Shown: positions 1 to 11,622 of the stretch, in pieces | How the letters are laid out: every line of letters starts with the position of its first letter | Numbering within the stretch: the stretch's first letter is position 1 | Assembly (NCBI GenBank): GCA_022702545.1 | Contig: JAHRBC010000003.1 | Span: 7,006,001 to 7,070,000 of the forward strand | Direction of reading: 5' to 3' | Length of the DNA: 64,000 nt | From: Phycomyces nitens | Taxonomy: Eukaryota; Mucoromycota; Mucoromycetes; Mucorales; Phycomycetaceae | Translations under genes and position numbers: made by a program | The notes under the pieces: generated by a model | Database searches by the model: none | What the model saw: the letters and a program-made list of their open reading frames with translations, nothing else | Told to the model about the DNA's origin: nothing

Positions 1-347
1 TGTTCGTAGATATCAATGTCTGTACTGGATTTTGTCTATATAACAATGAAAAGATAGACTTTATTTCCTATTTTGTGCAGCATTTTTATATTTATAGAGA
101 AATGGACGTTTCCAATCAACATATTGGCTATCAGGAAACAATTACACTGATTTATATATTTATATATATAAAACGATATGAAAAGTCATTAGTGATTTCT
201 GGAATTTTGCTTATTGGAATAAACAAAACAAAACAAAACAAAACAAAAAAGACTTTATTCTTTATGTAAAAGAACCATTTCCGGTTTCAGATATTGTATC
301 GTACAAGACATAAATCAAAAGCACAGCTTATTTGAAGACATTCTTTT

Positions 348-412
348 GTGAACACTTTTGTTGTACTAAGCAATATAGCCATATAAGGAATAGAAAAATG
401 GCTGAATTGAAA
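348..412 (+). repeat. Diverged direct repeat, copy 1
   Basis: The sequence beginning GTGAACACTTTTGTTGTACT and containing AAGCAATATAGCCATA recurs 1.68 kb downstream at about 2028-2095, where it reads AAGCAATATAACCATA in the same order and spacing. Identity by eye is roughly three quarters. Similarity seems to fade into AT-rich sequence on the right, so the true ends are unclear. It is probably an old transposon or segmental duplication remnant. Confidence 0.5.
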
Positions 413-1204
413 TAACTCTAGGTTTAAAAGATATATATTGAAAGGAATATATATTTTTAGAGACGAGAGTACACATGCCCTAAATAAATATGCTCTTACA
501 ACGTTTCTCATACAATGCCATATAATCGATGAACCTTAAAGCGCTCACTTTGTGGCACTGTTTCCTTGTACGCTTTTTTTTTTGTCTTTTTATTATTCAC
601 GGGCGGTCTTGGCTGTCCAATAGACTGTGTTTCCAGTCATCAAGTGTTCGCAACTGATGTATGATTAAATTCAAATATTCATGACATAATCATATTCTGT
701 ATACCATAGTTACTCTAGTTGAAAAAAAAAATCATAATGATTCTAGATGCCACTGGTCTGGATAACTGTAGAGGGCTACTAAACCAAATGGGCCCCATTA
801 CAGGTCATAAAAAAACTAATATTTATTGATGCTGTCAAACCATCTACAGCAGGTCACCCAATATATCTTGGGTTAATTCAACGTAATCTCGGGCATATTT
901 TGTAACCGAAATACGCCCACATACATATACCTCATATGCTGTGCAGATTGCAGACATACAAAAGCATGAGTTGCTTATAATTCGTCATGGACCCGCAAAT
1001 TCTCTCTGCTGAAATACGGCTTGGGGCTTACAAAAGCAATGCAAAGCATCTGCTCTTGATATTTCTGCATTGCTTTTATTTTTATTTGGGGTTTAGAGGC
1101 GTTTCATATGTTTAATTCAGTGGTATCCTTTGGTGTATTGGAAATTTATTTTATCGTCTGTTGATATTCTGAGTGCAGTTTGCTAAAAAGATAAACTCTG
1201 GTCT

Positions 1205-1227
1205 ACACACACACACACACACACACA
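1205..1227. repeat. CA dinucleotide microsatellite
   Basis: An uninterrupted alternating A/C tract of about 23 bases. It lies in non-coding DNA. Confidence 0.9.
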
Positions 1228-1444
1228 AGCATTCCCATATATTCATGGGTATGTGTATCTAACATTGATCAATAAATTAAGAGTCTATATTCAAAAAGAC
1301 AATGTGATTTCCCAGGTGCCAAACCATTTGTGATATAGTAAAATACCCTTTAAGAATAATTATAATATCCATCTTGAGTACTAGCAGCCGCCATTCCCTC
1401 ACTTTTCGTATATATCTCAACAAAGGTTGCATGTAAAGCAGTAG

Positions 1445-1506
1445 GCAAAGGAGAATGCAAAGGAGAATGCAAAACAGTATGCGAAACAGTATGCAAAACA
1501 GTATGC
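1445..1506. repeat. 12-bp minisatellite, five units
   Basis: Five consecutive 12-mers: two copies of GCAAAGGAGAAT followed by three of GCAAAACAGTAT (the middle one has GCGAAA). The ordering of the two variants shows local tandem duplication. On the minus strand the array makes a Cys/Leu-rich open frame that I treat as an artefact of the repeat. Confidence 0.85.
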
Positions 1507-2027
1507 ACTCTGACAAGCCAGATTACTATCTGTAGAAAAGTAAAGCCTATTCAACTATAATGCATCACTAATGGAACATTTGGCTGGTTTCCTAGACCCA
1601 GTCCTTTGGACCTACAATAAGTTTTACTAAAAAAAAAACAAAGAAAGCTTTGTGGGGAGCTTCTTTTTTGTAGAGAAAGCCTATTACAGCGATTAAGCTA
1701 TTCGTATCCTAGAGTTAACATTAATAATAAAACTTTAAAGAATTGACTTTTCGGCACTGCTAGATTGGAAATACATCATGGAACCAATTGTCTCGAGTAA
1801 GCTTATTTGGTTTGTTAGAGAGATTAAAACAAATAGCCAAAAAAAAAAAGAAGCCAGGCGTATCAACCATTAGAGTCGTATGTTGACCTTGTATTCATGA
1901 TAAAATCAATTTGTTTAGACAGAATATGTTGAGGTGTACGAGTATTTCATATTAGAACCATTTCTATATTAAGTGAGATTGAAAAAGGTAGAGATGTACG
2001 GTTCAACTGAACACAAATATTGTCTCT

Positions 2028-2095
2028 GTGAACAATATTTGTGTTACCAAGCAATATAACCATAAAAGGGACAAAAAAACAAGGACTGAATCGAA
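2028..2095 (+). repeat. Diverged direct repeat, copy 2
   Basis: Partner of the copy at 348-412: GTGAACAATATTTGTGTTACC followed by AAGCAATATAACCATA. It is followed by a TA dinucleotide tract near 2130-2150, which may be a later expansion. Confidence 0.5.
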
Positions 2096-3032
2096 ATCTT
2101 TCGGAAGACCTAAAAATATCAGGGATGAGTATATATATATATATATATATTCTTGGCAGTTGGACAAGCTTACAAATCTAACGCTGATGCTATTAGCATG
2201 TAAGCTTTGTGTCATGGTGGTCTTTATGCTACCAAATGATTAATAGTGGTCTTTGCAGAGTTACTTTTTCAATTCAAGCCCTTTTTTTTAAAATAAAATA
2301 TAAATAAGGATAAATCGACCGACTTGTGAAATATTGAAGCTTCCAAGGCGTGATTAACTTGTATTGGACCTCAAGTTCCCAGACTGCCTCAGACTTTGGT
2401 CTCACCTTGGGATATTTGCCCAAAGATGTACGCCTTTGGATTTTAAAAAACTCTAGGTTTCTATTATAGTGTAGAATAGAAATACCAACCTGAATTATAC
2501 CATTATATCTTGATGATTAAAATTACATTTGGTAGAACCGATTACCAATAAAAAAATCTTGTTTGGTACATGTATTCATAATATTAGGATATTGGCTTGG
2601 GTACGTGGATAGTTTTGTAATATTCAATAGTATATTCTACGGGCCCTTGTTTGAATAATCATGATAAATTACATACAATTGGAATCTGTATTCTGCCTTG
2701 CCACAATTCTGCATGTCATTGTCTTTCCATTGTCTTGTGGAAACAACTGCAGCCAATATACTCAAATTGTCTTGATCCTTTACACGATGCACAAAGTGCT
2801 TTATAGACCATAGTCGGGGTTGTATTTTCCAAATATTTTAGGGCCAATACAAGATGGACTTTAAAAAGCCATTTTAACGTTTCTCTTTACAGTGCCATGC
2901 GTCAAGATGTTCACTAGTTATTCTGTGGAAATTTGGAAAGCTTGAAAGAGATTAAATCTATCTTTGGTGGTATATTGACTGTAAAATCTAAACAGCACGT
3001 CTAGGCGTGTAAGAATACCCTTGATATAATTA

Positions 3033-3354
3033 GAGAAGGGGATATCTTTTGAACATTTATATAATTTCTATATTTGTACTACCTATTTAAACTCAAAAAA
3101 ACATTTAATATCTCCGATAAGTCATAGAATTATGAAATTTTCGTAAAACTGGATGTCGTCTAACACATATCTTATTTTCTTACGAGAATTTGGCTCGAAA
3201 CTTACGTAAAACCATGTAAATTCTCAATGATTCTTTCATAACTTGGATCTAAATTTTCATAGGACTTTAAATATGAAGTGATGTCTCACATTTAAAACCC
3301 GGTTTAATCACATACCCTTAAAATTTATAAATTTTCAAAAGATATCCCCTTCTC
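3033..3354. mobile_element. MITE-like element with terminal inverted repeats and TA target duplication
   Basis: The left end reads GAGAAGGGGATATCTTTTGA and the right end is its exact reverse complement (TCAAAAGATATCCCCTTCTC). Including following bases, the inverted repeat is about 28 bp with one mismatch. Both ends are flanked by TA (3031-3032 and 3355-3356), the target duplication of Tc1/mariner-type elements. The 322-bp interior has no open frame of note. Size, TIR and TA duplication fit a non-autonomous MITE. Whether it belongs to the families of the two Tc1 remnants at 29.0 and 33.4 kb is unknown. Confidence 0.8.
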
Positions 3355-3458
3355 TATTAAATTGGACTTGGAGGAAAGGGATAAAGATAAAAGGACAATA
3401 TAGGTGATAAAAAAAGAGTAGGGAAAATAAGTAAAAGAAAAGAAAATAGAAAAGATCC

Positions 3459-3912
3459 TTAAGCTAGTATAGCTCGCTGTCTCTCTATAGTACTGGAGGC
3501 CTTTGTAGCCACTACTCCAGGAAGAAAAGGCTGATTGTCAAAGACAAGCTTCCAATGAGCATTCCAAATTGCCTTGGCTGTTATAACCACCAGCAGAATC
3601 TGAGTATCCCGAGTGGGAGAAACAGAGAGGAGTTGACAAGATGTCAGCATCTGCCGAACATCATCCAGAGTCTAGCTCCGGCAGAAACGAGAGAGGACTA
3701 CGTTCCACACCTGGCGTTTCTTAGGACAGAAGAAGAGGAAATGGTCTTGGTCTTGGTCTTCGGTGTCGGTGGAGCACACCAAGCACATGGGGTCAGACAC
3801 GGTATGAGGCATGATGGTGTGGATGGCCAGTCGGGTGGAAATTCGCTGTCATATCACTTTCCACCACAAAGTGCGTGGCACTAAATACTGATTTTCTTCA
3901 GGGGTCAATAGA
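3459..3912 (-). pseudogene. Decayed non-LTR retrotransposon reverse transcriptase, C-terminal zinc-binding end
   Basis: A single minus-strand frame reads, with two stops (about 3668 and 3855), through a recognisable zf-RVT module: a leading WWK, then ISTRL, then CLVC, about a dozen residues, DHFLFFC and PKKRQVW, giving the C-x2-C...H-x4-C layout of the LINE C-terminal knuckle. The frame goes on through AIWNAHWK to a stop at 3459. The catalytic part of the reverse transcriptase is absent, as expected of a fragment. It sits about 100 bp from the MITE, so this is a small transposon graveyard just upstream of the esterase gene. Confidence 0.75.
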
Positions 3913-4395
3913 AATTGGAGTATATATATATATATATCTTGTCAATTTCAGACATGTTAAAGTCATTCAGTTTCAACTCGAGACTTTGGTTAAAAGAGCC
4001 ATAAACTTGACGTCAATTGTGCCGAAATTAATAATCGTTAATGGCTGTCCTTTTCGACGGATGTATTATCAAATACTAGAAGCGATCCCTTTCCAGAATA
4101 ATGAATAAATTCCAAACGTGTCTCAATCTCGAGTAAAAACACTGTAATTAATTTGTCGGTTTATTCTACTTGTAAAAAAGGGGTATCGATACGGCTTTTG
4201 GTGCTCATCTACGCCTTTTAATGATCTCTCTTAAAATAAGGCCTTCCAACCCATATACAAATTGTTCAAAGCCAGAAAGTTATTTCCCAGCAACCAACAG
4301 AGAGGTAAACAAGTCCAGAGCACAATATGTTTGATAAATACTGGTAATAATCATGTAATCGCCTTTCTTTCACTCTTGGGTCTCTATTATTTTCC

Positions 4396-6160
4396 ATGCA
4401 AATATCTCGTATTGGAGCAAGACGGCTGCTTCCTGCCCAGAAACCCAACCTTTTCCAGTACCAGCGCTACCTGGCCACTCAGAAGACCAGCCCTGATATC
4501 AAATGGTCCAAGATCATGCCTCGTCCTTCTGTGTGGAGGGCAACCATATTTGACCATTTCACCAAAGGACCTCCTGCCAAGTCATGGACCCTCCCCTATC
4601 ACTTGCTGGTTTCTACCATCCATGACATCGTGAACAGGGCTCATGTTTTGACTGTGGAACAAATCCAATACCTGACCACTCGCAGAAGAGAACCAATTCC
4701 ATCCGGATTCAAGGCAAATATAGTATCAGTGCCCGCGTCCTACAGAGAACAGGCCGGGGAGAAGCTGAGCCAGATTCTGTCCCTAAGAGATCAGCGAAAG
4801 ATAGGATGGGACTGGCAATCTGACCGAAAAGATGCACCCTTACTCGAAGGAGAGTGGATGGAAAAGGACGGCCCGGAGAATGAAGATGGGCCTGTGCTCT
4901 ACTACTTGCATGGAGGAGCGTACTATCTGTGCTCTTTTGGAATGTACCGTCCGCTTATTCCTCAGATAATAAAGGTAACCTACAAAGCTCGATATTTATT
5001 TCCAGGGGGTTGCTGTTTATTGATATATATATATATTACGTATACGTGTACGTGTTACAGGAATCAAACGCACGTTCATTTTCTATTGACTATCGTCTGG
5101 CTCCTCAGCATCCTTTTCCTACTGCAGTAGAAGATGCATTGGCAGGTTATCTTTACCTCATCAATCCTCCTCCGGATGCTGGATTCTCTCCAGTTGACCC
5201 CAAGAAGATCGTTGTAGCCGGGGACTCAGCAGGCGGAGGCTTAACGTTGGCCTTATTGATGGCCATCAGAGATGCCGGTCTGCCACCCCCTGCAGGTGGA
5301 ATGCCATTATCACCTTGGTAAGCCAAGATCATTGACCCAAACGTACTCAAACCATTACTCTTGTTAGGGTTGACTTGACTCATTCATTGCCATCTATCCT
5401 GGCCAATGAACGCACAGACTTTCTCCCAAGGCTGGGATTCAAGCACACAGACTCTCCTGCACTGGACTATTCTATCCTTCCAAAGCTTAAATACAATGAA
5501 GATGACCATGAAGAAGTGTCGATAGGTCCATTTGGAAAGACAATTGATCTATCCAATGTATCAGAAGAAGACATGGAGCGTGTTCAGTTCTATACCGCCA
5601 ATGAATCTATCAAGCTGCCCTTGGTTAGTCCTGTGTTTGACAAGAAGAGCCTCCACAATCTTCCAAAACTGCTCATTGTAAGTTTGGACTGCTTTAAAGC
5701 ATAAACCCCCCCCTCTTATTGACGCCTATGCATTTTTGAGTAGCAAGTGGGTGATTCAGAGCGTCTTCGCGATGAGGGCATCTATGCAGCCCTAAAGGCA
5801 TCGGGTAGATATCCTGGGGCACCAGATAGCAAAACTCTTCCTAAGACGCCGGTTATTCTCGAAATCTATCAAGACCAGCCCCATGTATTTCAGATTCTTT
5901 TACCTACCAAGGCCACCAAACGTGCTAATGGTCGGCTGGCAAAATTCTTGGCTGAAGAGACACAAGTCGACCAGGCTGACAAAAAAAGTAAAGATGAGTC
6001 GTTTGTGGCCCTTTGTATCTCACCAGAGGGTGAACACAAAGACGTTACACAGGAAATAATAGAGCGTATGACGCTGGGAGAATGGAACGAATGGGAAGCA
6101 CGCCTGGCCAGACCTAGTTTAACTGAGCGCCTAAAGGAGATCCGGAACAATTTAACTTGA
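4396..6160 (+). CDS. Alpha/beta-hydrolase of the hormone-sensitive-lipase family (esterase/lipase)
   Basis: Predicted serine ester hydrolase. Four exons: 4396-4974, 5061-5317, 5368-5677, 5744-6160 (520 aa). Family hallmarks in order are the oxyanion HGGA in [12 protein letters not shown], then [11 protein letters not shown], the nucleophile elbow GDSAGGG, the acid motif [10 protein letters not shown] and the histidine in DQPHVF. All three triad residues are present, so the enzyme should be active. The N-terminal 40 residues are weakly supported; the Met at 4516 (MPRPSVWR) would give 480 aa and may be the true start. No clear signal peptide is visible. Substrate cannot be told from sequence; related fungal enzymes include steryl-acetate hydrolases. 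Intron 1 contains a TA dinucleotide tract before its 3' splice site. Confidence 0.85.
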
Positions 6161-6466
6161 TAGTTTAGGATATAAGAATGGCTCGAGAAATACATCTCAT
6201 TAAAGTGCGTTGGCCCCAAAGATGAGAATCTTCTTTTTTAAAAAACAGAAAAATGCACGGAGGCTGAGGCCATCCTAGGCAGATAATATGGGGTTGTGCT
6301 CAAATACACACACATTTTTTGTGGTGCTCGAAAAAAGAAAAAGATTGAGAAACTGAGCAGAAATACAGCCCATATACACATTTATATTTAGGTCCGCAGC
6401 TTAATGGATACAAGTGTTTTTCTTTTCGCTTTCACTTTTATTTCTACACCTCTACACCTCTAAAGA
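6161..6466. promoter_or_regulatory. Intergenic region upstream of the HSP70-like gene
   Basis: 306 bp between the esterase stop and the next start. It contains a T6A6 junction near 6235, a CA run near 6306 and, just before the ATG, a CT-rich leader with the direct repeat TCTACACC TCTACACC. A pyrimidine-rich leader is common at fungal transcription starts. No other element is recognisable. Confidence 0.4.
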
Positions 6467-8565
6467 ATGGCAGATATGGCCCAGGAATTTAACCCAGAGG
6501 ATTACTCCTTTGTGGTTGGAGTAGGTAATAAAGCAGTCGATCATACCACAGTTGAATATTCAAGTCTATCATGCATTTTTAAGATTTCGGTACGACTTTC
6601 TCTGGTTGCTCCTTTGTGTTTACCGGGGACGAGACAGAGGAGATAGTCGACATTACGGATTGGTAATTTAAAGTCTTGACAATACAGTCCATCGTAATAA
6701 CGATATTTGGAGTGTATCCTTTGAGGGGGGTAAAAGGCCAAATCATGGAAGCCAATATTCAAAAGTACCTACTGCTCTACTTTACCAAGACAATGGTCAT
6801 AATATTGTTGGCTGGGGAGACGATGCAATAAATGATCCAGACCAACAGGAAAATCCAGACAGCTATTTATTAGAACGATTCAAGCTATACTTGGACAAGA
6901 GTGTAGAAAACATGCCCCAGCTTCCTTTTGATTTGACTGCTCTCCAAGGTATAAGCATCTTTTTTTTTGGACATCGGCTTCTAATACCAAACATATATAT
7001 ATATATATCTAGTCATTACAGATTATCTGACAGAATTTCATGAATATACCCAGACCGTATTTGAGGAATCATTTCCAGACCTATATGATGCCTCAAAATG
7101 CAGATACTGTCTTACTGTGCCAATTATGTGGGACGACATGGCCAAGGCAATTATGCGTAGAGCAGCAATAGAGGCTGGATTAGTTGATCCCGGCGATCAT
7201 ACTGGCCGACTGTTGATAACCAGTGAATCTGAAGCAGCAGCACTCTATTGTGAAAAATCATGTCCTGAATTTGATCTTTGCCATGGAGATCGATGGCTAC
7301 TATGCGATGCTGGAGGTGGCACAATTGATCTGGTTGTATACGAGGTCGATGAATCGTCAGGAGAGAGACAGCTGTGTGAAGTAACGATGGGCTCTGGAAA
7401 ATCATGTGGATCGACTTTTCTGGATGCAAATATGAAAGTGTTGATCAAAGAGAAGCTTGGAGATCTTGTTGAACTAGATGGCCCTATAATGCTTCAATTG
7501 ATAAATCAGTTTATAGAGACTATAAAGGTATGTGTATACTTTTTGGTTATATATATATTTCAGTGTTAATGCTGTCTATATAGCCTCAATTTGACAACGA
7601 AGAAGATATTTTTATGCCTTTACCGATATCCATTGTGGAGGCTATCGATGATCCTGATTCTTATCCTGGGATTGTGGATGGCCAATTGGTATTCACGGCC
7701 AGTGAGCTTTGTGAGCAGGTTTTTGAGCCGGTTGTTCTCCAGGTTCTCGAGTTAATTGAGGAACAATTTGAACAATCATCTGGAGATATCAAGGCCATGT
7801 TTCTTGTTGGAGGATTTGGACAATCAAATTATTTGCGCCAGCGTATTGAAGAGACATTTGACGGACGCTTAGAATTCATACATGTACCTCCACGCGGTGA
7901 TCTTGCAGTGGTGAGAGGAGCAGTAGCCTATGGACTGAACCAAAAAAGAGTTACCAAGCGAATCTTGAGGCGTACTTATGGAATATGGTCTGCAATGATG
8001 TTTGATCCAGTGCTTGATTCGCCTGACAATCACGTCGTTGAGGCTGATGGAATGTCTGTTTGCAACAACCGCTTCTTTGCATTTGCCAAGATGGGAGACA
8101 CGGTTGGAATAGACGAATGTGTGTGCAGTGAATTCCAATGGTTCCAAAGCGAAAGTAAAACACTTCGTAAGTACCAATTGTGCCTTGACATTTTAATTAA
8201 GCGTTCTTTACCAAGGAATATACACCTATGGAAACTATGGAGATGCACCAAGATACATTGACGACCCTGATATTAAACTCATGAGCTCTTTTGATATTGA
8301 TTTTCCTCTCGATATTGAACGGACTCATGATGAGGGACTTCCGGCACTTGTGGGAATATACTTTGGATCGACTGGAATTCGAGTAGAGATCAAGATCCAC
8401 GAAAGCATGTTTACCTATACTGCAGACTATGACAGTATTGATAACTCATACGAGGTTGGGTACAGTGAAGTTCCTCTGAAAATCAAACCCTCGTTTAGAA
8501 AACGAATTATCCATTCGTTTGGAATTGGCAAGAAATACAAGGCCTTTAAATCTTTTATTCTATAG
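6467..8565 (+). CDS. HSP70-like ATPase (HSPA12-type actin-fold protein)
   Basis: Six exons (6467-6524, 6584-6662, 6737-6948, 7013-7527, 7584-8166, 8216-8565) give 598 aa. Nucleotide-binding motifs of the actin/HSP70 fold are clear: phosphate-1 DFGTTFSGCSF near residue 20, phosphate-2 LLCDAGGGTIDLVVYE, and the adenosine motif FLVGGFGQSNYL. The substrate-binding domain of true HSP70 chaperones is missing and the C-terminus is divergent, as in HSPA12 proteins, which are expanded in many fungi. Exon 2/3 was set by homology: only the acceptor at 6736 restores ITDWPNHGS without a stop. Function is likely ATP-dependent but the client or pathway is unknown. A TA tract precedes the acceptor of intron 3. 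Confidence 0.88.
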
Positions 8566-9174
8566 GTTTAGCGGCTCTACCCAGCTTTTTAATAGCTGGC
8601 TTAATGACCAGCAAGGTGTAGGATAGATTATAGAAAAAAAAGTGTAATAAGATTTTTTTTTTCTTGTACTTTGATCGTCGGTAACACATATTTCCAAATA
8701 ATCGGTAGTAAATATAAAGGCATCTTGGCTCGAGCTCTTTAATCAGATTAACTAATGTCTATATATACATACACGTGGGTCTTGTTCCACAGACGCAGTA
8801 GATGGCCTCCAATGAATCCAAGGCAAACCAAGGTGCCTGGATATAAAGACTGCTTGGATATGCTTATGTCCAGGCCATTGGTTAGATGCCATTGTTGTAG
8901 TAGATATTCGGCCCCAATTCAATCCAAGAAATAGTTTTGTAAAGTAAACCAGAACCCTTCCGCTCTTTCTAATGCTTAGCCATTGTCTGGGCAACGGGCT
9001 ATTTCTAGGCCAAAAGCACTCTGGAAACGCTTGGCAAAAAAAATAAAAATAAAAAATAGAATATTCAGGGGAATTAAAAAAATAGAAGTGTCGGGGTTTT
9101 TAATACACGATGCAATTTGGCATTTATTGGCGCTTCTTTGAGGTTGACGTGATCTCTCTTTCTTAACATTCATC
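8566..9174. other. Intergenic region between HSP70-like and Sec14-like genes
   Basis: About 600 bp. I see no conserved coding signal; a minus-strand open stretch (8752-8994) has no family resemblance. It should contain the HSP70-like 3' end and the promoter of the Sec14-like gene. Confidence 0.5.
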
Positions 9175-10484
9175 ATGACCATCCACAAAACAGCACAAGA
9201 ATCTGACGCAATCATAAAGGAGCTTCGGCTCACTCTGGGCCCAAAGTCAAAGACAATGAAAGACGAAGTAAGCTGCAGACCCCACATATCTTGTATGACC
9301 TAACATTCAATGCAGTACCTCGTCCAATTCCTGGTTGCCCGTAGCTGGAGTGTGGTAAGTCTCTTGTGCTATATAAAGTGGTCTTTGATGGCTAAAAAAA
9401 ACAATTCAATTAGTCGGGTGCAAAGGGTCAGATTGAAAAGACGTTGGCATGGAGGAAAGAACACAAGGTGGACGAGCACCCTGTTGCCACAGGAGAGAAT
9501 AAATTGCCATTATTGTATCCTATCCGTGGTTACAATAGTATCCCTGACGGTAATCTCGAAGCTGCACCAGGTCTCTCCGAATCTGTATTGAGGATTAACA
9601 AGTACATGGGAGGCAGTTGTCTCCACAAAACCGACAAGAATGGTTGCCCTGTCTATATCGAACGACTGGTACGATATCGAAAAAAAAGGTTGTCAATATG
9701 CTTAAATTGAGAATGAATTTATAGGGATACCACGCAGCAAAAGAGATTGCAAAGTATACAACAGTAGAAGAAGTGTCCAATTACCACATTGGCTGCAATG
9801 AGTTCCTAAACCGAGTAATCATGGAAGATTGTTCTCGTGTGGCTAACAAGACAATCAACCACGAGACGGTGATATTTGACTGTACTGGAATGGGATGGCA
9901 TCGTATGTTGTTAATATGGCAGATTGTGAATAATAGATATTTACTAATGATAAATGACATGGATTACAAGAGCTTCACATGCCAGCACTCCAATATCTTC
10001 GTGCTATCTCTGATGCAGATCAAAACTATTATCCAGAAACCCTCAGCAGGCTATTCCTAGTTAATGCACCTTCATCATTTGTATTCGTGTGGAAGATTGT
10101 AAAGGCCTGGCTTGATCCCGGTGTAAGTATATATAGATAACGTTTTAAGAATATGATAATGATAAGGATAAGGATGCTAATTTACTTGTAGACCATTGAC
10201 AAGATCAAGATTCTGGGTGCTGACTACAAGGAAGAACTCTTGGAGTATATCTCTGCAGAAAACTTGCCAAGTTTCTTGGGTGGAGACTGCAAATGTGCCC
10301 ATATGGCCGGTGGATGTGTACCATCGCAAAGTAAGTACAATCAATAGCAAGATTGCCTGGCTAATATTTTTTTTGTAAAGTGGTCAAGAATATTCCTGCC
10401 ATTGTACCCCAACCTCATAACGAAAAGGTCTCTAGCCCATACAACACAGACATCATGCAAAAAGGAACCTCTGCTACTATATAA
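9175..10484 (+). CDS. Sec14-type CRAL-TRIO lipid-binding protein
   Basis: Seven exons (9175-9267, 9316-9354, 9414-9668, 9725-9902, 9971-10122, 10192-10330, 10381-10484) give 319 aa. The N-terminal part matches CRAL-TRIO-N (YLVQFLVARSW, then TLAWRKEH). The lipid-binding lobe shows VIFDCTGMGW, then MPALQYLRAISD, YYPETLSRLFLVNAPSSF, FVWKIVKAWLDP, TIDKIKILG and the closing LPSFLGGDCKC. These are the standard Sec14 blocks in order and the length is normal (about 300 aa). It probably moves phosphatidylinositol or another lipid between membranes, in the cytosol. Exon 2 is only 39 nt. No second domain (GOLD, RhoGAP) is present. Confidence 0.9.
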
Positions 10485-10617
10485 ATTAACTACAATTCAT
10501 TTCAATACATCACTCTACATTCAGACTTGAACCAATTCATTTTTGTTATATTTCCATTGCAGGTCGCCAAAGCAAGCCAAAAGATTATTGTTTGATTTTA
10601 TTAACATGATAGAATGT

Positions 10618-11066
10618 TTAATCAAAGAGACCTTTAATAAAATCAATATTAGTAACTGTCGGATCAAGTAGTAATAAATAAAATAAAATAAAAAAACTTA
10701 CCGAAGCCCATATCGTCATCGGACTCCTCCTTCTCCTCAACAGCCTCCTCAACAGCGGCCTCGGAAGAGGCAGCAGCACCAGCAGCACCAGTAGCGGCGG
10801 CGGCACCACCGGCACCAGGGGCACCGACGTTCAACAAGAGAGACTTGAGGTCCTGACCAGCGAGGGCCTTGGCGTAGAGGGAGAACCAGACGGGCTCAAC
10901 CTCGATACCAGCAGCCTTGACAAGGGTCTGGAGCTTGTCAGACTACAATAGATAAAAATTAAAATCATTGTCCACACAGTCCAGAACTCCGAGAGCTTAC
11001 GGTGATTTCAACGTTGTCATCCTGGAGGATGAGAGCGGCGTAGACGACGGCGAGTTCGGCAGACAT
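10618..11066 (-). CDS. RPP1: 60S acidic ribosomal protein P1
   Basis: Three exons on the minus strand (11066-11001, 10942-10702, 10631-10618) give 106 aa, normal for P1. The N-terminus is [17 protein letters not shown], followed by [17 protein letters not shown], a hinge of Ala/Gly, an acidic stretch and the conserved tail DDDMGFGLFD. The last exon codes only GLFD plus stop and completes the tail that binds translation GTPases. P1/P2 dimers form the ribosomal stalk. The final 14-nt exon is supported by a proper acceptor and by perfect restoration of the signature. Confidence 0.95.
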
Positions 11067-11622
11067 GCTACAAGGAGGTGTGAGGATGCTATTGGATGGA
11101 TGGATGGATTGATGGTAGACTTCTACATACACGCAACGGATGGATGGAAATGAAGGAGGGACTCTTGCTGCCATCCATCCTCTTCCCTAAGTGCTCTCCT
11201 TGGGCACACAGTCACAACTTGGACTGTGCCGTTGGATCGGAGTGGAATAGACTTCTTGAAAGTAAATGGATTTTTTGCATAGAGAATATTTGTATCGACA
11301 TGTATAAACAAGTCTACTCTTGGCTCATATTAAGATCTAGCTCAAGTCTTTGGACCAAGAGTTATTCTAGATTATCTAGAGCCAAGCGGGTCTTTATATA
11401 TATATATATTTCTTGCTAGGAACCTCATGGATATCCAACGCCAGGTACTCTTGAGCCATTTTGTATGGCAGATAATAAAACTAATTACTGAAAATTACAC
11501 CTCTTTGTATCATTTTTTTGTATGTGCGATGATATTTTATTCGATTCTTTATAAATTACAATTTTATTTTTATTTTTATTATCATTATTAGTATTATACA
11601 CAAGAAGCCTGGATTGATTTTG
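11067..11622. other. Intergenic region between P1 and the Spp1-like gene
   Basis: Upstream of P1 and downstream of the Spp1-like gene, both on minus. It includes a short GGAT repeat (about 11093-11108), a TA tract near 11398-11410 and a T/A-rich stretch near 11550-11600 that probably holds polyadenylation signals of the Spp1-like gene. No coding sequence seen. Confidence 0.5.

Larger units (their letters stand above)
1..3032. other. AT-rich intergenic DNA, no gene seen
   Basis: Stop codons are frequent in all frames and the open stretches are short and low-complexity, so I support no gene here. The stretch holds a CA microsatellite (about 1205-1227), a 12-bp minisatellite (1445-1506), a TA tract (about 2130-2150) and a diverged direct-repeat pair (348 and 2028). 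It runs into the MITE-like element at 3033. Confidence 0.6.

Noticed and set aside
1277..1516. Cys/Leu-rich minus-strand frame
   Set aside because: It arises from the 12-bp minisatellite, whose unit length keeps any frame open.
2003..2243. Open frames on both strands around 2.0-2.2 kb
   Set aside because: Both run through a TA dinucleotide tract and show no protein-like composition; they fall within a non-coding repeat copy.
6663..6711. Shorter alternatives for intron 2 of the HSP70-like gene (25 or 50 nt)
   Set aside because: The first gives a stop at once and the second breaks the conserved ITDWP motif; the 74-nt intron ending at 6736 restores it.
10618..10824. Leu/Pro/Arg-rich open frame on the minus strand
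   Set aside because: It is an alternative frame over the Ala/Glu-rich tail of ribosomal protein P1; the P1 exon model accounts for the DNA.
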